Source of the DNA: Cedecea sp000277545
Lineage (GTDB): Bacteria; Pseudomonadota; Gammaproteobacteria; Enterobacterales; Enterobacteriaceae
Reading direction: 5' to 3' (one strand)
Assembly (NCBI GenBank): GCA_050847315.1
Contig: CP193791.1
DNA length: 64,000 bases
Shown here: piece after piece, positions 1 through 7,996 of the stretch
How positions within the stretch are numbered: the stretch's first letter is position 1
How the letters are laid out: each line of letters starts with the position of its first letter
Translations under genes and position numbers: made by a program
The notes under the pieces: generated by a model
What the model saw: the letters and a program-made list of their open reading frames with translations, nothing else
Told to the model about the DNA's origin: nothing
Databases searched by the model: none

Positions 1-758
1 CCGACCGCCGGACGCTGCGCCAGGAAGACTTCATCGCCATGCTGCATCATCAGCATATAGCCGGTGCGTTCAGGCAGCGTCACTTTAGGCTTCTTGCCGG
101 GATAGTTCGCCCAGCTGTGGTTGGCATAGGCCACGCAGCCGTTGTTCAGCGGGCAAAGCTCGCATTTTGGCTTTGAGCGGGTGCAGACCATGGCCCCGAG
201 GTCCATCATCGCCTGATTAAACTGGCTAACGCCCTGTGCAGGGGTTACGCGTTCGCTGATTTCCCAGAGGCGGTTTTCAACCTCTTTTTTGCCCGGCCAG
301 CCGGAAACGGCATAGCAACGGGCGAGCACGCGCTTTACGTTGCCATCGAGAATCGGGAAGTGTTTACCCAACGAAAGAGACAGAATCGCGCCTGCGGTTG
401 AGCGCCCGACGCCAGGCAGGTCGGCCACTTCGTCATACGTTTCAGGGAAAACGCCACCGTGTTTATTGGCAACCTGCTTAGCGGCTTTATGCAGATTGCG
501 CGCACGAGCGTAATAGCCCAGCCCCGTCCACAGGTGCAGCACTTCGTCCAGCGGGGCGTTCGCCAGGTCGGTCACGGTGGGGAAACGCGCCATAAAGCGC
601 TCAAAATAAGGGATGACCGTCGCGACCTGGGTTTGTTGCAACATTACCTCAGAGAGCCATACTTTATAAGGCGTTTTCTCCTGCTGCCACGGCAGGGTTT
701 TGCGCCCATACTTGTGGTACCAGTCGAGGACTTGTTGGGCGAATTGAGGAGCTTGCAT
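1..758 (-). CDS. mutY: Adenine DNA glycosylase MutY (C-terminal part cut off by window edge)
   Basis: Removes adenine mispaired with 8-oxoguanine or guanine, as part of the GO repair system. The reading frame starts at ATG 758 and runs off the window, so about 252 codons of a protein usually near 350 residues are present. Visible features are the helix-hairpin-helix LPGVGRST, the following ILDGNVKRV stretch with the catalytic Asp, and the iron-sulfur ligands in the spacing C-x6-C-x2-C-x5-C (first Cys in CTRSKPKC). The C-terminal NUDIX-like 8-oxoG recognition domain lies mostly outside. It is divergent from trmB with 155 nt between the two starts, as in E. coli. No disruption is seen in the visible part. 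Confidence 0.96.
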   Translation of the reverse strand, partial: MQAPQFAQQVLDWYHKYGRKTLPWQQEKTPYKVWLSEVMLQQTQVATVIPYFERFMARFPTVTDLANAPLDEVLHLWTGLGYYARARNLHKAAKQVANKHGGVFPETYDEVADLPGVGRSTAGAILSLSLGKHFPILDGNVKRVLARCYAVSGWPGKKEVENRLWEISERVTPAQGVSQFNQAMMDLGAMVCTRSKPKCELCPLNNGCVAYANHSWANYPGKKPKVTLPERTGYMLMMQHGDEVFLAQRPAV

Positions 759-913
759 GGTCAACGCGGGATATCCGGCAAAGGTGTAATAAAGGAGCCG
801 ATTCCAGCACAGCGGCGTAAAGCTGTAAACCGGAACTTTCTGCCACTTGCTTCTCGTCCTTAACTTTGGATAATGCCCGTTTCCCGAACACTAAGCGAAG
901 CGTTAAGAAAACC

Positions 914-1633
914 ATGAAGAATGACGTCATTTCACCGGAATTTAATGAAGAAGGCCGTGTGCTGCGCCGCATCCGCAGCTTTGTCCGTCGCCAGGGGCGT
1001 CTGACAAAAGGCCAGCAGCATGCGCTGGATAACTACTGGCCGGTGATGGGCGTTGAGTTCCAGGCCGAGCCTGCCGACTTTAGCGAGATTTTTGGCCGCG
1101 AAGCGCCTGTCACGCTGGAGATCGGTTTTGGTATGGGCACTTCGCTGGTAACCATGGCACAAACCAATCCGCAGCATAACTATCTCGGTATTGAAGTGCA
1201 TTCGCCGGGCGTGGGCGCCTGCCTGAGCACCGCGCATGAGGCCGGCGTGGAGAACCTCCGCGTGATGTGCCACGACGCGGTGGAAGTGCTGGAAAACATG
1301 ATTCCTGACAATTCTTTGAACATGGTTCAGCTGTTTTTCCCTGATCCATGGCATAAAGCACGTCATAATAAACGCCGTATTGTTCAGGCACCGTTTGCTG
1401 ACCTGGTAAAACGCAAGCTGAAGCTGGGCGGCGTGTTCCATATGGCTACCGACTGGGAACCTTATGCTGAACATATGCTCGAAGTGATGTCCTCTATCGA
1501 AGGGTATAAAAACCAGTCGGAGAGTCACGACTACGTACCGCGTCCGGACTCACGTCCGGTAACCAAATTTGAACAACGTGGCCATCGTCTTGGTCACGGC
1601 GTATGGGACTTAATGTTCGAGAGGGTGAAATAA
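914..1633 (+). CDS. trmB: tRNA (guanine-N7-)-methyltransferase TrmB
   Basis: Makes m7G46 in the variable loop of tRNA, using S-adenosylmethionine. The SAM-binding motif is EIGFGMGTS, followed by GIEVHSPGV, and the family signature FFPDPWHKARHNKRR is intact. I chose ATG 914 (MKNDVISPEF) rather than an upstream in-frame start at 866, because it gives 239 residues, the E. coli length, and the extra residues resemble nothing in the family. The stop codon overlaps the ATG of yggL by one base (TAATG), which suggests translational coupling. Confidence 0.96.
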   Translation: MKNDVISPEFNEEGRVLRRIRSFVRRQGRLTKGQQHALDNYWPVMGVEFQAEPADFSEIFGREAPVTLEIGFGMGTSLVTMAQTNPQHNYLGIEVHSPGVGACLSTAHEAGVENLRVMCHDAVEVLENMIPDNSLNMVQLFFPDPWHKARHNKRRIVQAPFADLVKRKLKLGGVFHMATDWEPYAEHMLEVMSSIEGYKNQSESHDYVPRPDSRPVTKFEQRGHRLGHGVWDLMFERVK

Positions 1634-1959
1634 TGGCAAAGAATCGTAGCCGTCGTCTGCGTAAGAAAATGCATATCGAAGAGTTCCAGGAACTGGGCTT
1701 CTCGATTGCCTGGCGCTTCCCGGAGGGCACTTCCGAAGAGCAAATTGATAAAACCGTGGACGAGCTGATCGCCGAAGTGATCGCGCCGAACAAGCTGGCG
1801 TTTGACGGCAGCGGTTACCTGGTCTGGGAAGGTCTGGTGTGCATGGAAGAGATTGGCAAATGCACCGAAGAGCATCAGGCGCTGGTGCGTAAATGGTTAG
1901 AAGACCGCAAACTCGAAGATGTTCGCATCAGCGATCTGTTCGACGTCTGGTGGGATTAA
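1633..1959 (+). CDS. yggL: YggL family protein (DUF469)
   Basis: A 108-residue conserved cytoplasmic protein starting with a basic stretch (MAKNRSRRLRKKMH) and otherwise rich in Glu, Asp and Trp. YggL has been linked to the 50S ribosomal subunit, but its role is not settled, and nothing in the sequence gives a catalytic motif. The ATG at 1633 shares its A with the trmB stop; an in-frame start at 1603 lies inside trmB and is unlikely. A strong terminator follows at once, so trmB-yggL is probably a two-gene operon. Confidence 0.93.
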   Translation: MAKNRSRRLRKKMHIEEFQELGFSIAWRFPEGTSEEQIDKTVDELIAEVIAPNKLAFDGSGYLVWEGLVCMEEIGKCTEEHQALVRKWLEDRKLEDVRISDLFDVWWD

Positions 1960-1966
1960 GCTTTAG

Positions 1967-2003
1967 CAAAAAACAGGCTGGTTAATTAACCAGCCTTTTT
2001 TTC
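1967..2003. terminator. Bidirectional-type terminator after yggL
   Basis: Bases 1976-1995 are a perfect 20-bp palindrome (GGCTGGTTAA then TTAACCAGCC), followed by seven T residues and preceded by an A-tract. The palindrome has almost no loop of its own, so the inner A-T pairs must open to form it. It separates trmB-yggL from yggN. Confidence 0.88.
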
Positions 2004-2028
2004 AGGAGCTGATTTTTCAGGAGAAAAT

Positions 2029-2745
2029 ATGATCCGTAAGGTTCTTTTAGGCGCGCTGCTGGTCACCGCCGCTTCGGCACACGCGGACTATCAGTGCAGC
2101 GTCAATCCACGTGATGACGTGGTGATTAACCCGCAGTCCGTGCAGGTTGTGGGTGAGAACGGCAATCTGGTCATCGCGCCTGACGGCAGCGTGCAATACA
2201 ACGGTGTTCAGAAGACGCTGACCGCCGCACAGCGCCAGCAGGCGCTGAACTACCAGAAAGCTCTGCGCACGGATTTACCGTGGATCGATAATGGGGCTCG
2301 CTCTCGCGTAGAGAAAAGCCGCGTCGCGCTGGACGGCATTATTGCTAAACAGGTTGGGGAAAGCAGCAGCATGCGTAATCGCCTGACCAAGCTGGATGCC
2401 CAGTTAAAAGAGCAGATGAACCGGATTATTGAGCGCCGCCAGGACGGGCTGACGTTCCATTATAAAGCGGTCGATCAGGTGAGAGCCGATGGTCAGCAGT
2501 TGGTGAACCAGGCGATGGGCGGCATTCTGCAGGACAGCATTAATGAAATGGGCGCGCAGGCGGTGCTGAAAGGCGGCGGCAACCCGCTGCAGAATGTGCT
2601 GGGTAACCTGGGCGGTCTGCAAACGGCGGTTCAGAACGAATGGAATAATCAGCAGGCTGATTTTGAACAGTTCGGCCACGAGGTGTGTAACCGGGTGGTG
2701 TCGCTGGAAAATCAGCGTAAAGGGCTTGTGGGGGCGCTGAAGTAA
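2029..2745 (+). CDS. yggN: YggN family periplasmic protein (DUF2884)
   Basis: A 238-residue protein of unknown function, near the E. coli length of 239. The N-terminus is a classical signal peptide (MIRKVLLGALLVTAASAHA, cleavage expected before DYQ), so the mature protein is periplasmic. Two mature-part cysteines (DYQCSV and HEVCNR) could form a disulfide. A Shine-Dalgarno AGGAG lies just before ATG 2029. It is monocistronic, with a terminator upstream and a repeat pair downstream. No enzymatic motif is recognisable. Confidence 0.9.
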   Translation: MIRKVLLGALLVTAASAHADYQCSVNPRDDVVINPQSVQVVGENGNLVIAPDGSVQYNGVQKTLTAAQRQQALNYQKALRTDLPWIDNGARSRVEKSRVALDGIIAKQVGESSSMRNRLTKLDAQLKEQMNRIIERRQDGLTFHYKAVDQVRADGQQLVNQAMGGILQDSINEMGAQAVLKGGGNPLQNVLGNLGGLQTAVQNEWNNQQADFEQFGHEVCNRVVSLENQRKGLVGALK

Positions 2746-2749
2746 TTTT

Positions 2750-2786
2750 CCCCTCACCCTAACCCTCTCCCCTAAGGGGAGAGGGG
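2750..2786. repeat. Intergenic GC-rich palindromic repeat, copy A
   Basis: CCCTCACCCTAACCCTCTCC begins this element. It contains a 10-bp hairpin, CCCTCTCCCC (2763-2772) with GGGGAGAGGG (2776-2785), loop TAA. The same unit recurs inverted at 2863-2897, and related hairpins occur elsewhere in the window. It resembles the REP-like CCCTCACCC...GGGAGAGGG elements common between enterobacterial genes. It may also terminate yggN. Confidence 0.75.
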
Positions 2787-2862
2787 ATAAACCATGTTCC
2801 CTTTCGCCAGTTCTTTCCCTCAAAGAGAGAGGGAATAAGTCATGTCGCCCATCACTTGTTTT

Positions 2863-2897
2863 CCCCCTCTCCCTCTGGGAGAGGGCCGGGGTGAGGG
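2863..2897. repeat. Intergenic GC-rich palindromic repeat, copy B (inverted relative to copy A)
   Basis: Hairpin CCCTCTCCC (2865-2873) with GGGAGAGGG (2877-2885), loop TCT, followed by CCGGGGTGAGGG. Read on the minus strand it begins CCCTCACCCCGG, so it is copy A in opposite orientation. A weaker related palindrome (TTCCCTC 2815-2821, GAGGGAA 2829-2835) lies between the two. It sits between the convergent yggN and hemW. Confidence 0.75.
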
Positions 2898-2904
2898 TAA
2901 AAAC

Positions 2905-4047
2905 TTACGCTTCGTCGGCTAAAAACAGCTCCAACAGGGAATTTAAAAACAGTTTCCCGTGCTCGGTTATCTGCCAGTGTTCATCCGTTTCCGTCATATA
3001 GTTTTTCGCCAGCGCCTCATCCAACTGCGGGCGAATTATCGCTTCATCTAAACCGGTATAAAGCGTGAACTCACTGCGTGGTGCGGCCTCCAGCAGGCGG
3101 AAACGGTTCATAAAGAATTCGAACGGTTTGTCTGCCTGCTCAACGTCATGCTGGCGGTCGAGGTACTTTCCTTCCATGTAGCCGCGCGGATGGCGCGTTT
3201 TCGCCGTGCGCGTAATACGCCCGTCCGGGAAGGAGATTTTGCCGTGCGCGCCGCAGCCAATCCCCAAATAGTCGCCAAAGCGCCAGTAGTTCAGGTTGTG
3301 CTGACACTGATAACCGGGCTTAGCATAGGCTGAGGTTTCGTATTGCTGGTAGCCCGCGGCGGTCAGTAGCTTATCGCCTTGCTCGAAGATATCCCACAGC
3401 GCGTCGTCGTCCGGTAACTTCGGCGGACGTGATCCAAACAGCGTGTTCGGCTCGATGGTCAACTGATACCAGGAAAGATGCGGGGGATTCAGGGCAATGG
3501 CCTGGCGCAGATCGTCCAATGCCTCTTCGAGCGACTGGTCAGGTAGGCCGTGCATCAGGTCAAGGTTAAAGCTGCGCAGCCCCAGGCCGCTTGCCAGGTT
3601 CGCGGCACGTTTGGCTTCACCCGCATCATGAATACGGCCCAGGCGCTTTAATTTGGGCTCGCTAAAGCTCTGAACGCCGATAGAAATACGATTCACACCC
3701 GCTTTCTGGTAGCCAACAAAGCGGTCGGCTTCGACCGTGCCGGGGTTGGCTTCCATGGTGATTTCTGCGTCGTCTGCCAGCTTCAGGCGTGAGCGCACGC
3801 CGTCCAGCAGCGTTTGCATGGCTTCGCTGGAGAGCAGGCTTGGCGTACCGCCACCAATGAAAATAGTCTTTACCTCACGCCCCTGAGCAAGCGCCATGTC
3901 GCGGTCGAGGTCGTGCAGCAGATGGCTCACGTATTCGTCGTGCGGCACGTCGCCTTTCAGCGCGTGGGAGTTGAAGTCACAGTACGGGCACTTCTGTACG
4001 CACCACGGGATGTGAATGTAGAGACTAAGAGGTGGCAAATTAGCCAT
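2905..4047 (-). CDS. hemW: Heme chaperone HemW (radical SAM, formerly YggW)
   Basis: Binds heme and an iron-sulfur cluster and delivers heme to membrane cytochromes. It resembles HemN (oxygen-independent coproporphyrinogen oxidase) but members of this subgroup lack that activity. The 380-residue protein carries the radical-SAM cluster motif C16-x3-C20-x2-C23 in IHIPWCVQKCPYCDF. A GGGTPSLL motif and a HemN C-terminal domain follow. Its start overlaps the end of rdgB by 8 nt on the same strand, so it is translationally coupled as the last gene of yggS-yggT-yggU-rdgB-hemW. Confidence 0.95.
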   Translation of the reverse strand: MANLPPLSLYIHIPWCVQKCPYCDFNSHALKGDVPHDEYVSHLLHDLDRDMALAQGREVKTIFIGGGTPSLLSSEAMQTLLDGVRSRLKLADDAEITMEANPGTVEADRFVGYQKAGVNRISIGVQSFSEPKLKRLGRIHDAGEAKRAANLASGLGLRSFNLDLMHGLPDQSLEEALDDLRQAIALNPPHLSWYQLTIEPNTLFGSRPPKLPDDDALWDIFEQGDKLLTAAGYQQYETSAYAKPGYQCQHNLNYWRFGDYLGIGCGAHGKISFPDGRITRTAKTRHPRGYMEGKYLDRQHDVEQADKPFEFFMNRFRLLEAAPRSEFTLYTGLDEAIIRPQLDEALAKNYMTETDEHWQITEHGKLFLNSLLELFLADEA

Positions 4048-4633
4048 TACGCATTGCTTCCAGTAACAGTTTCAGCGCTTGCCCACGGTGGGAGATCGCG
4101 CTCTTTTCATCGCGGGTTAGCTCCGCCGCGGTTTTACCCTCGGAAGGAACGTAGAAGATAGGATCGTAGCCAAAGCCACCTTGCCCTGCTGGCGCCTGGT
4201 TAATCACGCCCGGCCAACTACCGTGAAACACCAGCGGCGTTGGGTCTTCCGCGTGACGCATATAGACGAGCACGCAGTGGAACTGAGCCTGGCGTTTATC
4301 GTCCGGCACGTCGTTGAGCGCTTCCAGAAGCTTGTCGAGGTTCTGCCGATCGCTGGCATCCTCGCCCGCGTAGCGTGCGGAATAGATACCCGGTGCGCCG
4401 CCCAGCGCATCCACCGCCAGGCCGGAATCGTCGGCCAGCGCCGGTAGCCCGGTCACTTTAGCCGCATGGCGAGCCTTGAGAATCGCATTCTCAATAAAGG
4501 TCAGGCCGGTCTCTTCGACAGACTCTACGTTCAGCTCGGTTTGCGCGACCACATCGAAGCCAAAATCCGCCAGCAGACTGGCGAGTTCACGCACTTTACC
4601 GGCGTTACCGGTAGCTAATACGACTTTTTGCAT
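4040..4633 (-). CDS. rdgB: dITP/XTP pyrophosphatase (non-canonical purine NTPase)
   Basis: Hydrolyses dITP, dXTP and ITP to the monophosphates, keeping deaminated purines out of DNA. HAM1 family motifs are visible: TGNAGKVRE at the N-terminus, ADDSGLAVDALGGAPGIYSARY, and GGFGYDPIF near residue 150. ATG 4633 (MQKVVLATGN) gives 197 residues, the E. coli length; an upstream start at 4663 would add ten non-conserved residues. It lies 13 nt after yggU and overlaps hemW. Confidence 0.95.
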   Translation of the reverse strand: MQKVVLATGNAGKVRELASLLADFGFDVVAQTELNVESVEETGLTFIENAILKARHAAKVTGLPALADDSGLAVDALGGAPGIYSARYAGEDASDRQNLDKLLEALNDVPDDKRQAQFHCVLVYMRHAEDPTPLVFHGSWPGVINQAPAGQGGFGYDPIFYVPSEGKTAAELTRDEKSAISHRGQALKLLLEAMRNG

Positions 4634-4646
4634 AGTCAGTCCTGTG

Positions 4647-4946
4647 TTATTCGAGGGGGGCAATCAATGCCGCGACTTCCGTCGGGATCTGCTGCGGGCC
4701 GATAATTTTAACTTGTTTATGGCGACCAAGTTCGCCTTTCTCTATCACGACCTGGCCTTTCGCTACCCTGAATTGTTTGGCCAGATATTTTACCAGGTGA
4801 GCGTTGGCCTGCCCGTCTACCGGTGGTGCGGTGATGGCGACTTTTAACTCGTCGCCATGCATACCGACCAGGCTATCGCGGCTAGCCTTGGGCTGAATAT
4901 ACAGCCGCAGAACCAGCCCGTCAGGCTGCTGTGTCACAGCACTCAA
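4647..4946 (-). CDS. yggU: YggU family protein (DUF167)
   Basis: A small alpha/beta protein of about 99 residues with the family core LYIQPKASRDS and TAPPVDGQAN. Its function is unknown. I place the start at TTG 4946, because it overlaps the yggT stop as TTGA (shared bases 4944-4945) and gives an N-terminus (MSAVT) like that of E. coli YggU. A second TTG at 4958 would add four residues. No ATG is available near the conserved N-terminus, so this gene really does appear to use TTG. Confidence 0.88.
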   Translation of the reverse strand: MSAVTQQPDGLVLRLYIQPKASRDSLVGMHGDELKVAITAPPVDGQANAHLVKYLAKQFRVAKGQVVIEKGELGRHKQVKIIGPQQIPTEVAALIAPLE

Positions 4947-5509
4947 ATCGCGTACCAAAGGCCAGGGAACAGGTCCATACCGAGGTAGTTCAGCGCATAA
5001 AGAATAAGAATGACCACCATGGCGGAGAAATCAATGCCGCCCATCGCAGGCAAGATGCGGCGAATCGGCGCCATCATTGGCTCGGTCATTTGCATCAGCA
5101 CGTATTCAATAGGGCTGCGGCCCTGGCTTATCCAGCTCATCAGGGAACGAACGATGATCACCCAGAACACCAGGGTACCGGCTGATTTCAGCAGCGACAG
5201 CACGCCGATGAGTAAGTTTAATGGATCGAGCGACAGCCCGCCGGACTGGATCAGCAGCAGAATAGGGAATTTCAGCGTGGTGAGTATAAATGCCACCAGC
5301 AGGGATGAGGTGTCAATAGGGCCCAGGGATGGCAGTACGCGACGAAGCGGTCCGACAACGGGCTGGGTAACTTTAACGATGAACTGGGCAAACGGGTTGT
5401 AGAAATCACAGCGCGCCCACTGCATCCAGATACGGATAAGCAGCACCATTACGTAAAGCTCAATCAGGGTTTTGACCAGGAAAGTCAACGTAAGCATGGT
5501 TTTCCTCAA
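4943..5509 (-). CDS. yggT: YggT family inner membrane protein
   Basis: A 188-residue membrane protein with two tandem YGGT repeats, each with two hydrophobic helices (for example LTFLVKTLIELYVMVLLIRIWM, with repeated MQWARCDFYNPFAQ and PVVGPLRRVLP-like segments, then PMMAPIRRILPAMGGID). The family has been tied to osmotic shock tolerance and, in plants and algae, to cytochrome assembly. The precise role in enterics is unknown. It follows yggS by 12 nt and overlaps yggU. Confidence 0.93.
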   Translation of the reverse strand: MRKTMLTLTFLVKTLIELYVMVLLIRIWMQWARCDFYNPFAQFIVKVTQPVVGPLRRVLPSLGPIDTSSLLVAFILTTLKFPILLLIQSGGLSLDPLNLLIGVLSLLKSAGTLVFWVIIVRSLMSWISQGRSPIEYVLMQMTEPMMAPIRRILPAMGGIDFSAMVVILILYALNYLGMDLFPGLWYAI

Positions 5510-5521
5510 AAATGATGGTGA

Positions 5522-6226
5522 TTAACGAGCGGGATAATCCCGCGCGCCGAAAATAGCGGTTCCAATGCGCACCATGGTGCTGCCTGCGGCAATCGCGGCT
5601 TCCATGTCATCGGTCATGCCGAGAGATAATGTATCGATCGTGGTAAAGCGGGCTTTGAGTGCATTACAGGCCTCTGCCATTTTGCGGCAAACGGTAAGTT
5701 GGCGCTCGTAATCCGGTTCTGGCGCAGGGATGGCCATCAGGCCTCGCAGCGTCAGTCCCGGTAAGGCCGCCACTTCGGCAGCTAACTGCTCCAGCTCACT
5801 CAGCGCGATGCCGGACTTACTGTTTTCGTCGCTGATATTAATTTGAATCAGTACGTTTAGCGGCGGCAACGTCGACGGGCGTTGTTCGCTCAGTCTGCTG
5901 GCAATTTTCAGCCGATCGACGGTATGGCACCAGTCAAAATTCTCCGCCACAAGGCGGCTTTTATTCGACTGCAGCGGCCCGATAAAGTGCCACTCCAGCC
6001 CTGTTACACCTTGTTCAGCAAAGTGGTGAATCTTATCCACGCCTTCCTGCACATAGTTTTCGCCAAAGGCGCGTTGCCCGGCAGCAATCGCTTCTGCGAG
6101 GGCGCTCGCAGGCTTGGTTTTGCTGACTGCAAGCAGAGTCACTTCTTCGGGGCTTCTGCCGCAACGTGCCGCAGCGGCTGAGATTTTCCCATGTACCTGT
6201 GCCAGATTGTGCGCTATCTCATTCAT
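5522..6226 (-). CDS. yggS: PLP homeostasis protein YggS (PLPBP / COG0325 family)
   Basis: Binds pyridoxal 5'-phosphate and keeps the PLP pool and amino acid metabolism balanced; it has no known enzymatic activity. The PLP-binding lysine is in LLAVSKTKP near residue 36, and the family motifs FGENYVQEG, WHFIGPLQSNK and SLGMTDDMEAAI are intact. ATG 6226 (MNEIAHNLAQV) gives 234 residues, as in E. coli; the longer frame up to 6484 runs into the divergent yggR. It is the first gene of the yggS-T-U-rdgB-hemW operon, and its start lies 16 nt from that of yggR. Confidence 0.95.
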   Translation of the reverse strand: MNEIAHNLAQVHGKISAAAARCGRSPEEVTLLAVSKTKPASALAEAIAAGQRAFGENYVQEGVDKIHHFAEQGVTGLEWHFIGPLQSNKSRLVAENFDWCHTVDRLKIASRLSEQRPSTLPPLNVLIQINISDENSKSGIALSELEQLAAEVAALPGLTLRGLMAIPAPEPDYERQLTVCRKMAEACNALKARFTTIDTLSLGMTDDMEAAIAAGSTMVRIGTAIFGARDYPAR

Positions 6227-6242
6227 GATCGTTGGAAGTGAT

Positions 6243-7268
6243 ATGGATATCGAAGAAATTGTGGCCCTTAGTGTAAAGCATAATGTCTCCGATCTACACC
6301 TGTGCGCGCGCCAGGCGGCACGCTGGCGAAAGTGTGGCAGGCTGGAAGCGTGCCCGGAGAAGGTGCCGGAAGTCGAAGAGGTTCTCAACGGATGGTTAAA
6401 TGAGGAGCAAAAGTTGCAGCTTAGTCGCGCCGGCCAGCTCGATTTTTCCCTCACGCTCGCGAACGGCATCAGGCTACGTGGCAATGCTTTTCTCCATCAG
6501 GAAGGTTATTCGCTGGCGCTTAGATTACTCGCATCTTCTTGCCCGGATCTGCATACGCTTGGCGCACCCTCCCAACTGAAGGCGCTTTTACGGGAAAGTG
6601 AAGGGCTGATACTGGTGACAGGTGCTACCGGGAGCGGGAAGTCTACAACCCTTGCCGCGATGATTCAGCATCTCAATCAGCATCTTGACGGCCATGTGCT
6701 AACGCTTGAAGACCCCATCGAATTTATTCACGCCTCTGGCCGCTGCCTGATTCAGCAGCGCGAGCCCGGTCTGCACTGTGAAAGCTATGCAGCAGCGCTA
6801 AAAGCCGCTTTAAGGGAAGATCCGGACGTCATCCTGCTGGGCGAGCTCAGGGATAGCGAGACGGTTGGCCTGGCGCTGACCGCGGCAGAAACAGGGCATT
6901 TGGTTCTGGCGACATTGCACACACGCGGTGCTGCTCAGGCGGTAGAAAGGCTGGTGGACGTGTTCCCTGCTCAGGAGAAAAGCCTGATTCAAACTCAGCT
7001 TGCCGGAAGCCTGAAAGCGGTGCTGGCACAAAAGCTTGTACCGGCGACTGACGGTGGCCGGGTGGCGCTGTACGAACTCTTGGTCAATACCCCGGCTGTG
7101 GCAAATTTGATTCGTGAGGGGAAGACGCATCAACTGCCTGGCGTGCTGCAAACCGGCCAGCAGCATGGCATGCAAAGCTTTGCCCAGAGCGAGGCGCTGC
7201 TGCTGCGTGAAGGTAGGATTGCTGGAAACGATCGGGCAGCCAGCGGGCCATGGGAGGCGACGTTTTGA
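6243..7268 (+). CDS. yggR: PilT-like type II/IV secretion ATPase YggR
   Basis: A hexameric ATPase of the PilT (pilus retraction) family, 341 residues. Walker A is GATGSGKST, Walker B is DVILLGELRD, and the Asp box (LTLEDPIEF) and His box (TGHLVLATLHT) are present. E. coli has this gene without an adjacent pilin operon, and the same is true here, so its pilus partner is unknown. ATG 6243 matches the conserved N-terminus (MDIEEIVALSVKHNVSDLH); in-frame starts further upstream fall within yggS. The C-terminal end differs from E. coli and is longer. Confidence 0.92.
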   Translation: MDIEEIVALSVKHNVSDLHLCARQAARWRKCGRLEACPEKVPEVEEVLNGWLNEEQKLQLSRAGQLDFSLTLANGIRLRGNAFLHQEGYSLALRLLASSCPDLHTLGAPSQLKALLRESEGLILVTGATGSGKSTTLAAMIQHLNQHLDGHVLTLEDPIEFIHASGRCLIQQREPGLHCESYAAALKAALREDPDVILLGELRDSETVGLALTAAETGHLVLATLHTRGAAQAVERLVDVFPAQEKSLIQTQLAGSLKAVLAQKLVPATDGGRVALYELLVNTPAVANLIREGKTHQLPGVLQTGQQHGMQSFAQSEALLLREGRIAGNDRAASGPWEATF

Positions 7269-7277
7269 ACGCTTTTA

Positions 7278-7306
7278 TTGCCGTGATGTGTATTTGTGTG
7301 TATATT
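7278..7306 (+). promoter_or_regulatory. Predicted sigma-70 promoter of hicAB
   Basis: TTGCCG (7278-7283) is separated by 17 nt from TATATT (7301-7306). It lies 21 bp upstream of the hicA start, in the gap after yggR, so the pair has its own promoter. HicB proteins with a DNA-binding C-terminus usually repress such promoters; no clear operator is asserted here. Confidence 0.6.
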
Positions 7307-7326
7307 ATCCATCATTCAGGGAGAGC

Positions 7327-7512
7327 ATGATGACCTCTGCTGAGCTGATAAAGGAATTGAGGGCCACGGGGTGCGAACCCGTCAGGCGTTCCGGGGGTAG
7401 CCACTGGATCTGGTGGTCACCTACAACCGGAAAAACGTTCCCCGTTCCGCATCCCAAAAAGGATTTGCCCGTCGGTACCGTCAAATCCATTCGTAAAATG
7501 GCAGGCATTTAG
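7327..7512 (+). CDS. hicA: HicA-type mRNA interferase toxin
   Basis: A 61-residue protein with the HicA fold signature: the N-terminal helix SAELIKELRATGCEPVR, then RSGGSHWIWW, whose His is the predicted catalytic residue, then FPVPHPKKDLPVGTVKSIRKMAGI. Members bind RNA through a dsRBD-like fold and cleave mRNA during stress. Two adjacent ATGs (7327, 7330) are possible. The gene is too short for many gene finders. It is followed 23 nt later by hicB, the usual partner, in the usual order. E. coli K-12 has no gene here, so this is an inserted module. Confidence 0.88.
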   Translation: MMTSAELIKELRATGCEPVRRSGGSHWIWWSPTTGKTFPVPHPKKDLPVGTVKSIRKMAGI

Positions 7513-7535
7513 CCTGTCGCTGCCGGAGGTTGATG

Positions 7536-7991
7536 ATGTTTTTTTCCGTTGGTGTGGAATTACCCGCAACTGAAAACGAAGCGTTTGGCCTGGTCGTGCC
7601 CGCGCTATGCAATGATGAATTTGGCTGCGTATCGGCCGCAGACAGTCAGGCGGATATCGCCCCGATGGTGCAGGATGCGGTGCTGTCGATTGTGGATTTA
7701 ATGGTGGAGAGCGGCAAAGACATTACTCAACTGTGTGATGCGGGGCCTTTTGCTTATGCCGCAGACCCGGAGTACGGCTACTGCCAGCAATGGCTGCTGG
7801 TTGATGTGGATTTATCCGCGCTGGAAGGAAAGCAGCAGCGGCTAAACATCATGCTGCCAGACGCGCTGCTGCGGCGTATTGATTCCCGGGTAAAACAGCC
7901 CTCTTCAGGCTACCGGGACCGCAGCCATTTTTTGGCGATTGCCGCAAGGCATGAACTGCTGAACGCAGGGAACGACGCGCCCGGCAGTTAA
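7536..7991 (+). CDS. hicB: HicB-type antitoxin
   Basis: The partner of the HicA-like toxin just upstream. About 151 residues: the N-terminal half is a HicB partial RNase H-like fold (FFSVGVELPATENEAFGLVV), and the C-terminal part looks like a ribbon-helix-helix DNA-binding segment (NIMLPDALLRRIDSRV followed by YRDRSHFLAIAARHELL). That suggests autoregulation of the operon. GGAGG at 7525-7529 favours ATG 7536 (spacing 6) over ATG 7533. The gene ends 5 nt from the convergent ruvX. Confidence 0.88.
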   Translation: MFFSVGVELPATENEAFGLVVPALCNDEFGCVSAADSQADIAPMVQDAVLSIVDLMVESGKDITQLCDAGPFAYAADPEYGYCQQWLLVDVDLSALEGKQQRLNIMLPDALLRRIDSRVKQPSSGYRDRSHFLAIAARHELLNAGNDAPGS

Positions 7992-7996
7992 GTCCT

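Noticed and set aside
5522..6484. Longer YggS with an 86-residue N-terminal extension
   Set aside because: The extension lies across yggR on the opposite strand and is not conserved; the family start is ATG 6226.
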